From positions 124,001 through 188,000 of the forward strand of contig NZ_CP064939.1 of the NCBI RefSeq assembly GCF_015679185.1: DNA of 64,000 nt, in the 5' to 3' direction. The position numbers and the translations under genes were made by a program. Shown here piece after piece: positions 63,136-64,000 of this stretch (positions are counted from its first letter, which is position 1; each line of letters starts with the position of its first letter). This DNA is from Pedobacter endophyticus. Its GTDB lineage: Bacteria; Bacteroidota; Bacteroidia; Sphingobacteriales; Sphingobacteriaceae. Under the pieces are notes generated by a model. It was not told where the DNA came from. It saw nothing but the letters and a program-made list of their open reading frames with translations, and did no database searches.

Positions 63136-63705
63136 TTGGCATTAGGAAGACCAGGATTTAACAGGGGGCCACGTCCACCTTTTAAGAAAAAAGAAGCAGA
63201 ACATAACATTAATCAGTACATTAAATCGCCTGAAGTGCGTTTGGCTGGCGATAATGTTGAACCGGGGATTTATCCTTTGGCAAAAGCTTTGGCACTTGCT
63301 GATGAACTGGAGTTGGATTTAGTCGAGATCTCTCCAAATGCCGTACCGCCGGTTTGTAGAATTATCGATTACAGCAAGTTCGTTTACGAACAAAAGAAAA
63401 AGCAAAAGGAAATTAAGGCCAATGCTAAGCAAACTGTAATCAAAGAGATTCGTTTCGGTCCTAATACCAACGACCACGATTTTCAATTTAAACTGAAGCA
63501 TGCCATAAGCTTTTTAGAAAACGGCGAGAAAGTTAGGGCTTATGTGCATTTTAAAGGTAGGGCAATTGTGTACAAAGAACAAGGCGAGATTTTATTATTA
63601 AAATTCGCTCAGGCTTTGGAAGATGTAGGAAAAGTAGAATTATTACCTAAGTTAGAAGGTAAGCGGATGTTCCTCACAGTTGCACCTAAAGTAGTAAAAA
63701 AATAA
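63136..63705 (+). CDS. infC: translation initiation factor IF-3
   Basis: 189 residues from a TTG start (63136), a non-AUG start, as is common for infC where it supports autoregulation; the adjacent codons offer no ATG. An N-terminal basic extension (about 1-22) is followed by the IF-3 N-domain ([38 protein letters not shown]) and the C-domain ([30 protein letters not shown]). Co-transcribed with thrS and rpmI. Confidence 0.96.
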   Translation: MALGRPGFNRGPRPPFKKKEAEHNINQYIKSPEVRLAGDNVEPGIYPLAKALALADELELDLVEISPNAVPPVCRIIDYSKFVYEQKKKQKEIKANAKQTVIKEIRFGPNTNDHDFQFKLKHAISFLENGEKVRAYVHFKGRAIVYKEQGEILLLKFAQALEDVGKVELLPKLEGKRMFLTVAPKVVKK

Positions 63706-63734
63706 AAATAGGTTTATAAATTAAAAAACAGGTT

Positions 63735-63935
63735 ATGCCAAAAATGAAAACCAATTCCAGTGCTAAAAAGCGTTTTTCGCTTACTGGAACAGGTAAAATC
63801 AAAAGAAACAAAGCATACAAAAGTCACATCTTAACTAAGATGAGTACTAAACGTAAACGTGCGCTTGGAAATGCAGGAATTGTAACAGATGCAGATTCAG
63901 GTAACGTTAAACGTATGCTTTGTATCGGAAAGTAA
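63735..63935 (+). CDS. rpmI: 50S ribosomal protein L35
   Basis: 66 residues, basic, starting [20 protein letters not shown] and with the family phrase [12 protein letters not shown]. Length typical. It follows infC by 29 nt. rplT is expected next, past 64000. Confidence 0.96.
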   Translation: MPKMKTNSSAKKRFSLTGTGKIKRNKAYKSHILTKMSTKRKRALGNAGIVTDADSGNVKRMLCIGK

Positions 63936-64000
63936 TTTATTAATTCACCAGGTATCAGGCATTAAAGATCCTTAAACGGACGCCGCTTACCAAAAAACAA

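Overview
The window reads as chromosome of a Bacteroidota bacterium, most likely Sphingobacteriaceae and close to Pedobacter. This rests on the mix of protein families seen (DUF3857/transglutaminase, DUF4412, DUF983, GxxExxY, metY-metX-hom), on promoters of the Bacteroidota type (TAnnTTTG, sometimes preceded by TTTG about 19 nt upstream), on weak Shine-Dalgarno signals, and on AT-rich intergenic DNA packed with palindromic repeats. The genus is an inference; no rRNA gene is present to settle it.

Layout. 1-2.5 kb: a partial glpD (leftward), divergent from a DeoR/GlpR-type regulator, then a stand-alone receiver protein. 2.8-6.6 kb: a lipoprotein followed by a head-to-tail duplication of an outer-membrane-protein/lipoprotein gene pair. 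6.9-12.1 kb: tRNA-Ser; a leftward cell-envelope operon (PASTA protein, MltG, thioesterase, YihY/BrkB protein); rightward ddl and a Crp/Fnr regulator. 12.2-15.1 kb: an accessory island holding 33 copies of a 21-bp repeat that stays open as a heptapeptide frame, an IS4-type insertion sequence with a frameshifted transposase inserted into a palindromic repeat with a 9-bp target duplication, and several repeat families. 15.2-29.7 kb: DUF983 protein, GH2 glycosidase, CutC, glycosylasparaginase, an aminotransferase/omega-amidase pair, an ApbE-DUF2271 plus PepSY pair, a Bcr/CflA exporter, a YhhQ transporter, and a Panacea (DUF4065) antitoxin with a small RelE/ParE-like partner. 29.7-34.1 kb: leftward metY-metX-hom behind a SAM-I riboswitch. 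34.3-60.4 kb: mostly housekeeping and metabolic genes (DUF3857 protein, glutaryl-CoA-dehydrogenase-like enzyme, folB, GlcD-like oxidase, Hsp20, B12-binding radical SAM protein, a 1080-residue propeller-amidohydrolase, RecQ, UMF1-type MFS protein, LutA-like Fe-S protein, acyltransferase 3), with repeats filling the gaps. 61.2-64 kb: thrS-infC-rpmI, a translation operon that presumably continues into rplT beyond the window.

The most interesting signal is the leader of the methionine operon. Downstream of the SAM riboswitch, and starting only 8 nt after its P1 helix closes, is an unlisted 42-codon ORF whose peptide ends TCMCCCMQ. A Cys/Met-rich leader peptide placed between a SAM sensor and the gene for O-acetylhomoserine sulfhydrylase suggests a two-input control element: SAM through the aptamer, and charged Cys/Met tRNA through ribosome stalling. 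This is inference from sequence. Other items worth following are the 33-unit heptapeptide array, the Panacea toxin-antitoxin pair, the IS insertion with a third terminal repeat, and several MITE-like repeat families whose hairpin arms change in step.
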